A DNA stretch of 64,000 nt from CAZYQW01 sp964649825 (GTDB lineage Bacteria > Planctomycetota > B15-G4 > JADJEK01), in assembly GCA_964649825.1 (NCBI GenBank), contig CAZYQW010000096.1, positions 1 through 64,000 of the forward strand, given 5' to 3'. Made by a program: the position numbers and the translations under genes. Shown piece after piece: positions 25,808 through 34,743 of the stretch. The notes beneath the pieces were generated by a model. It had not been told where the DNA came from and did not search any database. It was given only the letters and a program-made list of their open reading frames with translations. The first letter of the stretch is position 1, and each line of letters begins with the position of its first letter.

Positions 25808-28276
25808 ATGGCGCGCCACCACTTCGCCGGCCCGTCGCTCATGATCTCTCGGCCTCTCCTCCACCACGTCCCTCGCTTTGGGCTCGCGCTCGCAATCGGC
25901 GCCTGGCTCGGAGGATGCGCCAGGAACGACGCTCCGGAGAGCGCGCTCGTGCGGCTGAACGACGCGGTGGATCGTGCCCGCATCGTGTCGTCGATCGACC
26001 TGACGGCGCGGGAGGCGTCGGTCCTCCACGGATCATCATCCGTCGCCGCGTTCTCGTTCGCGACGCTCTCGAGCGGCGAGGCCCCCCGTCACGAGGCGGG
26101 CTGGATCGACGAGCTCTACGGCGCCGGCGCGCCGGCCGCCGGACGGGTCCTTCGCCTTCGCGCCCTCGCGGGCGCGCCGAGCCATCCGATCCTGTGGTTC
26201 CGGGCGAGGCTCGACGATCCGCTCGAGGAGGGCGAGAGCTTCTTCGTCGTCGAGACGCAGAAGGCATTCTCCGCGGAAGAGCTGGGGTCCGAGGAGCACC
26301 TGGCGCGGATGCTGCCCATCCACCGCGCGTACACGAAGCCGTTCGAGCGCGAGCCCGGCGGCGCGCCGGGCGCGGTCTATTCGACGCTGATCCTCGCGGA
26401 CCCGCGCACGAGCCAGCTCGTGATCGGAGGGTACGGCGACGCGGCACGGATCGGCGGGGCGCGGATCGAGGTGATGGAGCTCGGCCATCGCGGAGCGTGG
26501 CTCCTGCGCACCGCGATCGAGGGCCGCTCGCCGTGGGTCCGCTCGATCCGGGGCGCGGGCGACGATCGCAACGTCACCTACGAGTCGCTCCTGCTCGGAC
26601 CGCCCGGCCGTGCCACGTTCGCCGTGCGCGTCCCCGCGACTGCGCCGGTCTTCGAGACGCACGCGAAGGCGATGTTCGCCGGCAAGCCGGACGCGTTCGA
26701 GGTGACGGTCTCGGCCGGCAGCGAGACGCTCCTCCGCGAGCCCTTGACGTCCGGGTCGACGTGGACGCCGCTCCGACTTCCCCTGTCCGCGTACGCGGGC
26801 AAGGAGATCGAGCTCTCGATCGCGGTCGAGGCGAAGCGCGGCGGCGAGCAGTCGCTCATCGCGTTCGGCGCGCCGCTCATCGACGGCACGCCGCGGGAAA
26901 AGCGCCACGACGTCATCGTCGTCTCGCTCGACACGGTCCGCGCGGACCACGTGTCCATCCTCGGCGGCCCCAGGGCGATCACGCCGGGCTTCGAGCTGCT
27001 CGCCGCGACGGCGGCGACGTTCGAGCAGACGATCGCACCCGCGCCGTGGACGCTGCCGTCGCACGTCTCGATCTTCTCGGGCCAGTACCCGGATCGCCAC
27101 GGTACGCACTTCGAGCGCAGCCGGATCGCGCGGGAGACGCCATGGTTGCCGGAGGACCTTCGTCGCGCGGGGTTCCGGACGTACGCGTTCACGGGTGGCG
27201 GCTACGTCGACCCCGAGTTCGGGTTCGCGCGCGGCTTCGATCGTTACGCGACCGACGATCCGTCGTTCCCGCGCGAGGACTGGGTGGCGCGGCGCGGCGG
27301 CGACCAGGACGAGCAATCGCGCGCGCGCGCCGCGTCGCGGACGCGACGAGAGATCCTCGACCTCCTCGCGACCGAAAGCCGAAGCCCGCGGTTCTTCTTC
27401 CTTCACACCTACGCGGCGCACAACTACGCCGCGTCGCCGGACGTGCTGCTCGAGATGGGCGCGACGCCCGATGAGCTCCCCGACCTGCTGAAGAGCCTGT
27501 CGACGATCGAGCTGAGCCGCGCTTACCCGAAGGTCGGGTCCGACGACGAGAAGCGCCGGATCGCCACGCGCACGCGCTTCCTCTACGAGGCCTCGGTGCG
27601 GACCGCCGACGCGTTCTTGAAGGACGTGGTCGAGACGCTCGAACGATCGGGGCGCGCCGACTCGACGGTCCTCGTCGTGCTTTCCGATCACGGCGAAGAG
27701 CTGTTCGAGCGCGGCGACGTCGGTCACCACCGGCAGTCGCTTCACGAGGAGGCGATCCACGTCCCGATGCTCGTCCGCGCGGCGGGATTCGAGGCACGTC
27801 GGATCCCGGACGTCGTCTCCCTCGTCGACGTCGCGCCGACGTTGCGCGAGCTGTTCACCCTCACGGCGCCGCCGGGATCCGCCGGATGGCGCGACCTGCA
27901 GGACGGTCGCAGCTTGGTTCCATTGCTGCGCGGCGAACGACTCGATCCGCGGGCGTCGCTGGCGCGCGGATCGCGCACCGACCTCGACCAGGACCGCGTC
28001 CTCCGCGCCCTGCGCGGCCAGCAGGAGAAGTACCTGGTCGAGGCCCGAAAGGACGGCGCACTCGACCGCTCGCTCTTCGACCTGCGCGCGGACCCGGGCG
28101 AGCTACAGAACCTCGCCGCCGAACGCGGTGAGCGGGCCGAGAAGATGGAGCGGACGCTCGACGTGATGGTGAAAGGGCTCGAGGCGCTCGGCCCCGGCGG
28201 CACGACGGCGGACCTTTCGGACGAGATGGTCGCGGACCTGAAGGAGCTCGGATACCTCGGCGGGGAATCGCCGTGA
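25808..28276 (+). CDS. Sulfatase/alkaline-phosphatase-superfamily lipoprotein with Thr at the nucleophile position
   Basis: 822 residues; a start at 25841 (MISRPLLHHV) would give a more usual lipoprotein signal, as Cys follows in LGGCARND. An N-terminal beta-rich domain (to about 365) precedes the catalytic domain: VIVVSLDTVRADHVS (metal Asp), then PWTLPSHVSIFSGQYPDRHG and LSDHGEELFERGDVGHH (metal Asp-His). Type I sulfatases have C/S-x-P-S-R at the nucleophile; here it reads T-L-P-S-H, as in Thr-dependent relatives such as phosphoethanolamine or phosphoglycerol transferases. Sulfatase activity via formylglycine is therefore unlikely. The C-terminus LKELGYLGG is common in planctomycete members. 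It overlaps the GT-C gene by 4 nt. Confidence 0.87.
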   Translation: MARHHFAGPSLMISRPLLHHVPRFGLALAIGAWLGGCARNDAPESALVRLNDAVDRARIVSSIDLTAREASVLHGSSSVAAFSFATLSSGEAPRHEAGWIDELYGAGAPAAGRVLRLRALAGAPSHPILWFRARLDDPLEEGESFFVVETQKAFSAEELGSEEHLARMLPIHRAYTKPFEREPGGAPGAVYSTLILADPRTSQLVIGGYGDAARIGGARIEVMELGHRGAWLLRTAIEGRSPWVRSIRGAGDDRNVTYESLLLGPPGRATFAVRVPATAPVFETHAKAMFAGKPDAFEVTVSAGSETLLREPLTSGSTWTPLRLPLSAYAGKEIELSIAVEAKRGGEQSLIAFGAPLIDGTPREKRHDVIVVSLDTVRADHVSILGGPRAITPGFELLAATAATFEQTIAPAPWTLPSHVSIFSGQYPDRHGTHFERSRIARETPWLPEDLRRAGFRTYAFTGGGYVDPEFGFARGFDRYATDDPSFPREDWVARRGGDQDEQSRARAASRTRREILDLLATESRSPRFFFLHTYAAHNYAASPDVLLEMGATPDELPDLLKSLSTIELSRAYPKVGSDDEKRRIATRTRFLYEASVRTADAFLKDVVETLERSGRADSTVLVVLSDHGEELFERGDVGHHRQSLHEEAIHVPMLVRAAGFEARRIPDVVSLVDVAPTLRELFTLTAPPGSAGWRDLQDGRSLVPLLRGERLDPRASLARGSRTDLDQDRVLRALRGQQEKYLVEARKDGALDRSLFDLRADPGELQNLAAERGERAEKMERTLDVMVKGLEALGPGGTTADLSDEMVADLKELGYLGGESP

Positions 28277-30114
28277 GCGGAAGGTCCGCGGCGCTCCTCT
28301 TCGCCGCGTTGTTGGCCGGGCTCTTCGCGCTCCTCTTCTTCGCGCCCGGCAAGGGGACCTGGATCGTCGATCCCGACTCGGCCGCGTACGTCGGTCTCGC
28401 GCGCGCGCTCGCGGACGGCGACGGCTACACCTTCGCGGGCGTCCCGCACGCCAAGTTCCCGCCCGGCTTCCCGGCGTACCTGAGCCTCGCGATCCTCGCG
28501 ACGGACGACCCGGAGTGCTACGGCGCGATGCGCGACCTCGTCACGATCGCCGGGTTGCTCTCGGTCCTCCTCGCGTTCCTCGTCGGCCGGCGCTTGCTCG
28601 GGCTCGGAAACGGCGGTGCGCTTCTCGTCGCGCTCGCCGCCGCCACGAGCGTCTTCCTGATGCAGTACTCGGTCTCGTTCCTTCGCAGCGAGACGACGTT
28701 CGCGGTGCCGTTCCTGCTCTCGCTCCTCGCCGGCGAAGCGTGGCGAAAGCGCGGCGGATCGGCGCGGGCCGGGCTCTGCGGTCTTCTGCTCGGGGTCGCC
28801 GCGCTCGTGCGCACCGCGGGGATCGCGGTGCTGCCGGCGCTGGTCCTCGCGCGGGCCCTGTCGTGGCGTCCGTTCCGCCTCGACCTGTCGCGGTCGTTCT
28901 GGGTCGAGTCCGTCGTGTTCGTCGTGGTCGCCCTTCTTCCTCCGGGCGCGTTCTCGGTGCGGAACGCGATGCAGGACGGACCGCGCTCGCCGGGCTACGC
29001 CGAGGAACTCCTCCAATCCTACGCCCTCGACCGCACGAAGGACGTCGACCTCGACATGCCACGGATCGACGCCGCCGGCATGATCGATCGACTCGCGACG
29101 AACACGTCGGTCCTCGCGCAGAGCCTGGGGAAGTTCGTGCTGAACGACAACGCGGGCGCGAACCTCGCCGTCCATCCGCGCACCGGCCGGCCGCGCGCGA
29201 CCGCCGGGCTGCTGCTTGGGCTCCTCCTCCTCGGCCTCGTCGTCGCGGCGCGGCGGAACCTCGTCGTCGTCAGCCTCGTCGTCCCGGCGTACGTCGGGCT
29301 CTATCTGATCTGGCCGTTCAATCAGCAGCAGCGCTTCTACTTGCCGATCCAGCCGATCCTCCTCGCCCTGCTGGCGCTTGGGGCCGCGCCGGTCCTCGCC
29401 CTCGGCGCCCGCGCTGCAGCGCGCCCGCTCGGCCGCGTCGCGCTCGCCGTCGTCGTCGCCGCCGGAGCGGTCGTCGTCGGGCTCGGCCGGTCCGAGAACG
29501 CGGAACTGCTCGGCCGCTACTCGAGGAAGTACGCGCTCCTGCTCGCGGCGCTGGCGGCAGGCGCGGTCGCCCTCGCCGTCGTCGCGGTGCTCCTGCGCGG
29601 GCGCACCCTCGACGTCGAGCGCGTCCGGACGATGACGCGGCGGGTGGGGCTCGGCCTCCTGGCCGCCGGCTGGATCGGGCTCGATCTCCTGTTCTGGCGC
29701 GGGCTCCAGCGCGAGCACGAGCAGTTCGTCGCGATCCGCGCCGCCGATCCCGTGCCGGAGCGGTTCGAACGCTTCAAGGGTCTTCCGGAGATGTTCGAGC
29801 TGTTCGAGGTCCTGATGCGAGAGGCGGGCCCCGACGACCTCGTGATGTCGGACATCCCGAAGATCATCCACGTCACGACCGGGTTGCGGACGACCCCCCT
29901 CGTGTTCTCGAGCCGCGACCGGACGATCGAGCTCGAGCCGGGCGGGGAGCCGGTCCGCTTCCTCTACTTCTCGCGCGAGATCCCGCAGGTCTCGGCCGTG
30001 TTCGACGAGTTCCTCGCCGCGCACCCCGCGCGGTTCGAAGTGGTTCACGAGGTCCGCGCCGGCGACGGCGAGCACGCGATCCCGATCTCCCTGCTCCGCG
30101 TCCTCCCGGAATGA
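28273..30114 (+). CDS. Polytopic GT-C glycosyltransferase (family 39/ArnT-like)
   Basis: 613 residues. GTG start overlapping the upstream TGA. About ten or more hydrophobic helices lie in the first 480 residues, followed by a soluble C-terminal domain. The first external loop contains DPDSAAYVGLARALADGDGY, with the acidic residues placed as in the catalytic loop of GT-C enzymes that move sugars from polyprenyl-phosphate donors to outer acceptors. Its translational coupling to the sulfatase-like transferase suggests a joint role in modifying an outer glycan or lipid, which is inference. The donor and acceptor are unknown. Confidence 0.8.
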   Translation: MSGRSAALLFAALLAGLFALLFFAPGKGTWIVDPDSAAYVGLARALADGDGYTFAGVPHAKFPPGFPAYLSLAILATDDPECYGAMRDLVTIAGLLSVLLAFLVGRRLLGLGNGGALLVALAAATSVFLMQYSVSFLRSETTFAVPFLLSLLAGEAWRKRGGSARAGLCGLLLGVAALVRTAGIAVLPALVLARALSWRPFRLDLSRSFWVESVVFVVVALLPPGAFSVRNAMQDGPRSPGYAEELLQSYALDRTKDVDLDMPRIDAAGMIDRLATNTSVLAQSLGKFVLNDNAGANLAVHPRTGRPRATAGLLLGLLLLGLVVAARRNLVVVSLVVPAYVGLYLIWPFNQQQRFYLPIQPILLALLALGAAPVLALGARAAARPLGRVALAVVVAAGAVVVGLGRSENAELLGRYSRKYALLLAALAAGAVALAVVAVLLRGRTLDVERVRTMTRRVGLGLLAAGWIGLDLLFWRGLQREHEQFVAIRAADPVPERFERFKGLPEMFELFEVLMREAGPDDLVMSDIPKIIHVTTGLRTTPLVFSSRDRTIELEPGGEPVRFLYFSREIPQVSAVFDEFLAAHPARFEVVHEVRAGDGEHAIPISLLRVLPE

Positions 30115-30242
30115 CTCTCCGGCTCGCCGAAGTCCGCGGGAACCCCGTTCTTTCCCTCGCCGTTCCCCTCGCAACGGAAGTCCCGGTCGACGAAGATGTC
30201 GGCCCACCGGTTCGGCCCCGTGCCCCGTGCGAGGAGGGAACT

Positions 30243-31559
30243 ATGCGAAGGATCGCGTCGTGGAGCTTGCTCTTGCTGTCGGGGTGTGCCGTCACGCAAA
30301 CCGATGAGGACACGGACATGGCCGCCGCCGCCGAGCCCGCCCACCACAGCCTCGACCTCGGGGTGCGCAACGTCGGTTTGAGCTTCGGAAACTCGCCGGT
30401 CTGGAACGGCATCCGGGTCAACGCGCGCGATGACGGGATCGAGCGGATCAACGGGCTGAACCTGACGCTCTGGTCGCCGGGAAAGACCGACGGATCGACG
30501 ATGAACGGAATCGCGCTCGGCCTGTTCGGACCCGACGCAGGCTACCTGAACGGGATCGCGCTCGGCTTGCTCGCCAACGTCGCGCACGACGGCACGTCGA
30601 GCATCCACGCCGCCGGGATCGCCACCGTCTCCGAGGGGGCGATGGACGGAGTCGGGGTGAACGGGGTCGCGAGCGTGAGCTTGGGCGTGAAGCGAGGGAT
30701 CCACCTCGCGGGCGTGGCGAACGTCTCCCGCGGGGGAATCCAGGGCATCCACGCGTCGGGGCTGGCGACCGTCGCAAAGGACGGCGTCGAGGGAGTCGGC
30801 GGCACGCTCGGCGTCACCGTCGCGGAGGGCGGCCTCACCGGCGCGCAACTCTCCGGACTGGTCACCGTGGCCGAAGGCGGCCTGACCGGAATCCAAGGAT
30901 CTGGCCTCGCCACCGTCGCCGAGGAGGGCGTGACCGGAGTCCAGCTCTCGGGGCTCGTCACCGTCGCGGCGGGCGGCATGACCGGCGTCCAGGCGTCGGG
31001 GCTGGCCACCGTGGCGGAAGGCGACATGACGGGAATCCAGCTCGCGCTCCTCGCGATCGTCTGCGAGGGCGACGCCACCGGCATCCACGTCGGCGGGCTC
31101 GCGAGCGTGGCCGGCGGCCGGCTCACCGGCGTCAACGCGTCGCTGCTCGCCACGGTGGGCGGCGAAGAGGTCACCGGGATCAACGTCGGCGGTCTCGGCG
31201 TGGTGTCGGGAAACCGCGACGCGCTGACCTCCGCGCTCGACGAGGACGTCGACCCGATCGATCTCCTGGCCGACGACGCCAGCGGCGAGATCAACGGCAT
31301 CTCCGTCGCCGGCTACAAGGTCGAGGCGAGCCGCATCCGCGGCATCTCCGTCGCCGGCATGAACCGCGCGAACGAGACCCGCGGGCTCTTCCTCGGCGTG
31401 TACAACGCGGCCCGCGTGATGCAGCGCGGCGTCTCGGTCGGCCTGTTCAACGAGGCGGAGGACATGGAAGGACCGTCGTTCCAGCTCGGGATCTTGAACC
31501 ACGTCGCGGCGAATCCGCCCGGGCTGCGCTGGCTGCCGCTCTTCAACGCGAGGTTCTGA
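30243..31559 (+). CDS. Surface-repeat lipoprotein (LA_2272-like repeats)
   Basis: 438 residues. The ATG at 30243 follows gaggaggg and begins a lipoprotein signal with lipobox LLLSGC. From about residue 45 to 330 the protein is a chain of near 20-residue repeats of form GxxGVxxSGLxTVAEGGxT, for example VTGVQLSGLVTVAAGGMTG and MTGIQLALLAIVCEGDATG. A second block runs GISVAGYKVEASRIRGISV to GVSVGLFNEAEDM. The pattern resembles Leptospira LA_2272-type surface repeat proteins and would form a regular beta structure. Function is unknown; display on the outer surface is inferred. It sits 4 nt before the fusion gene, so the two are likely co-transcribed. Confidence 0.83.
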   Translation: MRRIASWSLLLLSGCAVTQTDEDTDMAAAAEPAHHSLDLGVRNVGLSFGNSPVWNGIRVNARDDGIERINGLNLTLWSPGKTDGSTMNGIALGLFGPDAGYLNGIALGLLANVAHDGTSSIHAAGIATVSEGAMDGVGVNGVASVSLGVKRGIHLAGVANVSRGGIQGIHASGLATVAKDGVEGVGGTLGVTVAEGGLTGAQLSGLVTVAEGGLTGIQGSGLATVAEEGVTGVQLSGLVTVAAGGMTGVQASGLATVAEGDMTGIQLALLAIVCEGDATGIHVGGLASVAGGRLTGVNASLLATVGGEEVTGINVGGLGVVSGNRDALTSALDEDVDPIDLLADDASGEINGISVAGYKVEASRIRGISVAGMNRANETRGLFLGVYNAARVMQRGVSVGLFNEAEDMEGPSFQLGILNHVAANPPGLRWLPLFNARF

Positions 31560-31563
31560 CTCG

Positions 31564-34500
31564 ATGTCGCTCGTCGCCTCGAAGCCCCGATTCGGCCCCG
31601 AGGACGCGGTCCGCGTCGCGCGCGAGCGGTTCGGGATCGATGGCGGAGCGCAGGAGCTCGACGGCGAGCGTGACCAGAACTTCCGGATCGCGACGCCGGA
31701 CGGAACGTGCTTCATCCTCAAGTTCGCGAACCCGGTCGAGACCGCGGAGTCGCTCGCTTTTCAGCATCGCGTGCTCGAGCATCTCGCGGCGACCTCACCC
31801 GGCGACGGCTTCCCTCGCGTCGTGCGCGCGACGGACGGCGCGGACGTGGTCGACGTCGAGGACGCGCAGGGTCGGGCTCATCACGCGCGGCTGCTGGCGT
31901 GGATCGCAGGCCAGCCCCTCGCGGCGGTTCGACCCCACTCGGTCGAGCTGCTCCGTGAGCTGGGCGCGTTGCTCGGCCGCATCGATCGCGCGCTGGCCAC
32001 CCTTGCCGTCGACGCCGGCGGACCGCCGCCGCACTGGGACCTGCGAGACGCGATGGCGACGATCGCGGGTGCGCACGAGCACGCCGGGGCCCCGGACCGC
32101 CGTTCCATCCTCGAGAGCCTCTTGGCCCGCGCGGCGCGCGAGGTCGAACCAGTGCTCGCCGGCCTTCCGATCGCGTTGATCCACGGCGACGCCAACGACT
32201 ACAACGTGCTGGTCCGGGTCGGGGCAGCGAGGCGGCCGACGATCGCGGGATTGATCGACTTCGGCGACATGGGTCGGACGCTGCGCGCCGCCGAGCCCGC
32301 CGTCGCCGCGGCCTACGCCGCGCTCGGCAAGCGCGACCCGTTGGCGGCGACGGCGGCGATCGTCCGCGGCTACTGCGAGGAGCTTCCGCTCGAGGAGCAG
32401 GAGCTCGACGCGCTCTACGAGCTCGTGCTGCTGCGGCTCGGCGTAAGCGTTTCGATCGCGACGCGGCAGCGGCGCGACGCGCCCGAGAACGGCTACCTCG
32501 CAGTCACCGAGGGACCCGCGTGGAGCTCGCTGCCGGCGCTCCTCGACGTGCATCCGCGGTTCGCGCGAGCGGTGCTCCGCGACGCGGCCGGGCTCGCCCC
32601 GCTGTCGCGCTCGGTCCGCGTGCAACGGTGGCTGGGGACGCGCGCGAGCGAGCTTGCTCCGGTCGTCCCCGTCGACGTCACGCGCTTCACGATCATCGAC
32701 CTCGGCGGCGCGGGCGTCGCGCTCGGGGATCCCTCGACGGCGAACGTGGAGACTTGGACGCGGCGCATCTTCGATCGGATGCGCGACGCGAACGCGGAGG
32801 TCGGGATCGGTCGCTACGACGAGGCGCGGCTCTGCTACGCGACGGATGCGTACGCCACCGGGGGCGACGCGCCCGAACGACGGACCGTCCACCTCGGCGT
32901 CGACCTGTTCCTTCCGGCCGGCACCGACGTCCTCGCACCGCTCGACGGCGTCGTCCACGCGGTCGCGGACAACGACGCGCCGCTCGACTACGGGCCGACC
33001 GTCGTCCTCCGTCACGACCCGCCGGACGGGCCCTCTTTCTTCACGCTCTTCGGCCACCTCGACCCCGAGGTGCTGGAGCGGCTCGCGCCCGGCGTCGAGA
33101 TCGCGCGCGGCGCGCGCGTGGCACGCGTCGGCGCCCCGCCCAAGAACGGCGGCTGGCCCCCGCACCTGCACCTCCAGATCGTCGTCGACGTGCTCGACTT
33201 CGACGGCGACTTCCCCGGCGTCGCCCCGCCATCCCGTCGAGACGTTTGGCTCGCGTTCTCGCCCGACCCGCGATGGCTCGTTCCGTCGCTGCCGCTCGAG
33301 GCGCGCGCGCCCCGACCGCCGACCGCCGCCGAGCTCGTGGCTCGACGTGAACGGTTCCTCGGGTCGAGCCTGAGCCTTCATTACGACGCGCCGCTTCATA
33401 TCGTGGCCGGCAGCGGCGCGTACCTCTATGACGAGAACGGCCAGTCGTACCTCGATTGCGTCAACAACGTCTGTCACGTCGGTCACGCGCACCCGCGCGT
33501 GGTGGCGGCGGCCACGACGCAGATGGCCGCGCTGAACACGAACACGCGTTATCTCCACGAGCGCCTGGTCGAGTATGCCGAGCGGCTCGCCGGCTTGTTT
33601 CCCGACCCGCTCGGCGTCTGCTTCTTCGTTTGCACGGGGAGCGAGGCGAACGAGCTCGCGCTGCGGATGGCGCGCGCCCACACGAAGCGCCGCGACGTCA
33701 TCGCGCTCGAGGCCGCGTATCACGGGAACACCCAGGGATTGATCGACGTCAGCGGCTACAAGCACGACGGGCGCGGAGGGGAGGGCGCGCCGCCGCACGT
33801 CCACAAGGTGCCGCTTCCCGACGTCTACCGCGGGATCCACCGCGACGACGACGGCGACCCGGGCGCGCTGTACGCGAGACACGTGGTCGATACCGTCGAG
33901 CGCCTCGTCCGAGCGGGTCGCCCGCCGGCCGCGTTCCTCGCCGAGTCGATCATGAGCTGCGCCGGACAGATCGTGCTCCCTCGCGGCTACCTCGCGCGTG
34001 CGTACGAAGCCGTGCGGGCGGCGGGCGGCGTGTGCATCGCGGACGAGGTGCAGACCGGCCTGGGACGGATCGGGACCCATCTGTGGGCGTTCGAGGCGCA
34101 AGGCGTCGTCCCCGACGTCGTGACGGTTGGCAAGCCGATTGGAAACGGCCACCCCCTCGCCCTCGTGATCACGACGAACGCGATCGCACGCTCGTTCGCG
34201 AACGGAATGGAGTACTTCAACACCTTCGGTGGCAACCCCGTCTCGTGTGCGGCCGGCCTCGCCGTGCTCGACGTGATCGAGGACGAGCGTCTCCAGGAAC
34301 ATGCCGCCGAGGTCGGGGGTCGTCTGAAGCGCCGCCTCGAGGGACTGATGCCGCGACATCCGATCATCGGCGACGTCCGTGGTCTCGGCCTGTTCCTCGG
34401 CGTCGACCTCGTCTGCGACCGGCAGACGCGCGAACCCGCGACCGCGCACGCGAAGTACGTGATCGAACGCGCGCGTGAGCTCGGCGTGCTGCTGAACACC

Positions 34501-34674
34501 GACGGTCCGGGGGAGAACGTGCTGAAGATCAAGCCGCCGCTCCCGTTCTCGGCGGCGGACGCGGACCGTCTTGCGGACGTCCTGGATCGCGTGCTCGGGG
34601 AGACGGCCGTGACCGGCGCCGGCTCGGGAGGTTCGAACCCCTGCCGCGTTACATTCACCCCGCGGATCGGCTAG
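31564..34674 (+). CDS. Three-domain fusion: APH-type kinase, M23 peptidase-like domain, class III aminotransferase
   Basis: 1036 residues with three modules. Residues about 15-330 are a homoserine kinase II/aminoglycoside phosphotransferase fold with the Brenner loop LIHGDANDYNVLV (His207) and the metal Asp232 in GLIDFGDMG. Residues about 400-560 are M23/LytM-like, with His443 and Asp447 in HLGVDLF and His534/His536 in PHLHLQI, so zinc ligands are intact. Residues about 595-1036 are a fold-type I class III aminotransferase: the GSEANELAL loop, IADEVQTGLGRIG and PLP Lys857 in TVGKPIGNGH. Class III relatives include phosphohydroxylysine and ethanolamine-phosphate phospholyases, so the kinase may make the phosphorylated substrate. 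No signal peptide, so the M23 domain may be non-hydrolytic. Confidence 0.9.
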   Translation: MSLVASKPRFGPEDAVRVARERFGIDGGAQELDGERDQNFRIATPDGTCFILKFANPVETAESLAFQHRVLEHLAATSPGDGFPRVVRATDGADVVDVEDAQGRAHHARLLAWIAGQPLAAVRPHSVELLRELGALLGRIDRALATLAVDAGGPPPHWDLRDAMATIAGAHEHAGAPDRRSILESLLARAAREVEPVLAGLPIALIHGDANDYNVLVRVGAARRPTIAGLIDFGDMGRTLRAAEPAVAAAYAALGKRDPLAATAAIVRGYCEELPLEEQELDALYELVLLRLGVSVSIATRQRRDAPENGYLAVTEGPAWSSLPALLDVHPRFARAVLRDAAGLAPLSRSVRVQRWLGTRASELAPVVPVDVTRFTIIDLGGAGVALGDPSTANVETWTRRIFDRMRDANAEVGIGRYDEARLCYATDAYATGGDAPERRTVHLGVDLFLPAGTDVLAPLDGVVHAVADNDAPLDYGPTVVLRHDPPDGPSFFTLFGHLDPEVLERLAPGVEIARGARVARVGAPPKNGGWPPHLHLQIVVDVLDFDGDFPGVAPPSRRDVWLAFSPDPRWLVPSLPLEARAPRPPTAAELVARRERFLGSSLSLHYDAPLHIVAGSGAYLYDENGQSYLDCVNNVCHVGHAHPRVVAAATTQMAALNTNTRYLHERLVEYAERLAGLFPDPLGVCFFVCTGSEANELALRMARAHTKRRDVIALEAAYHGNTQGLIDVSGYKHDGRGGEGAPPHVHKVPLPDVYRGIHRDDDGDPGALYARHVVDTVERLVRAGRPPAAFLAESIMSCAGQIVLPRGYLARAYEAVRAAGGVCIADEVQTGLGRIGTHLWAFEAQGVVPDVVTVGKPIGNGHPLALVITTNAIARSFANGMEYFNTFGGNPVSCAAGLAVLDVIEDERLQEHAAEVGGRLKRRLEGLMPRHPIIGDVRGLGLFLGVDLVCDRQTREPATAHAKYVIERARELGVLLNTDGPGENVLKIKPPLPFSAADADRLADVLDRVLGETAVTGAGSGGSNPCRVTFTPRIG

Positions 34675-34743
34675 CATCCAAACCACGCCGGAGCCCAGAC
34701 CGTGCCAGACTCAGGGGAAGACCCCTGAGCGGAGGATCCACCG

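Noticed and set aside
27742..30207. Long minus-strand frame across the sulfatase-like and GT-C genes
   Set aside because: It is a shadow frame; the plus strand shows a complete alkaline-phosphatase-family and GT-C protein with coupled starts.
28515..30242. Plus-strand upstream extension of the surface-repeat lipoprotein
   Set aside because: The upstream part lies in the GT-C gene in another frame and is Arg-rich. The ATG at 30243 has a strong ribosome site and a lipoprotein signal.
34629..34641. ggttcgaaccc-like T-loop resembling a tRNA 3' end
   Set aside because: The stem pairing is poor (A-C and G-G mismatches), no acceptor or anticodon arm is found, and it lies inside the aminotransferase reading frame.
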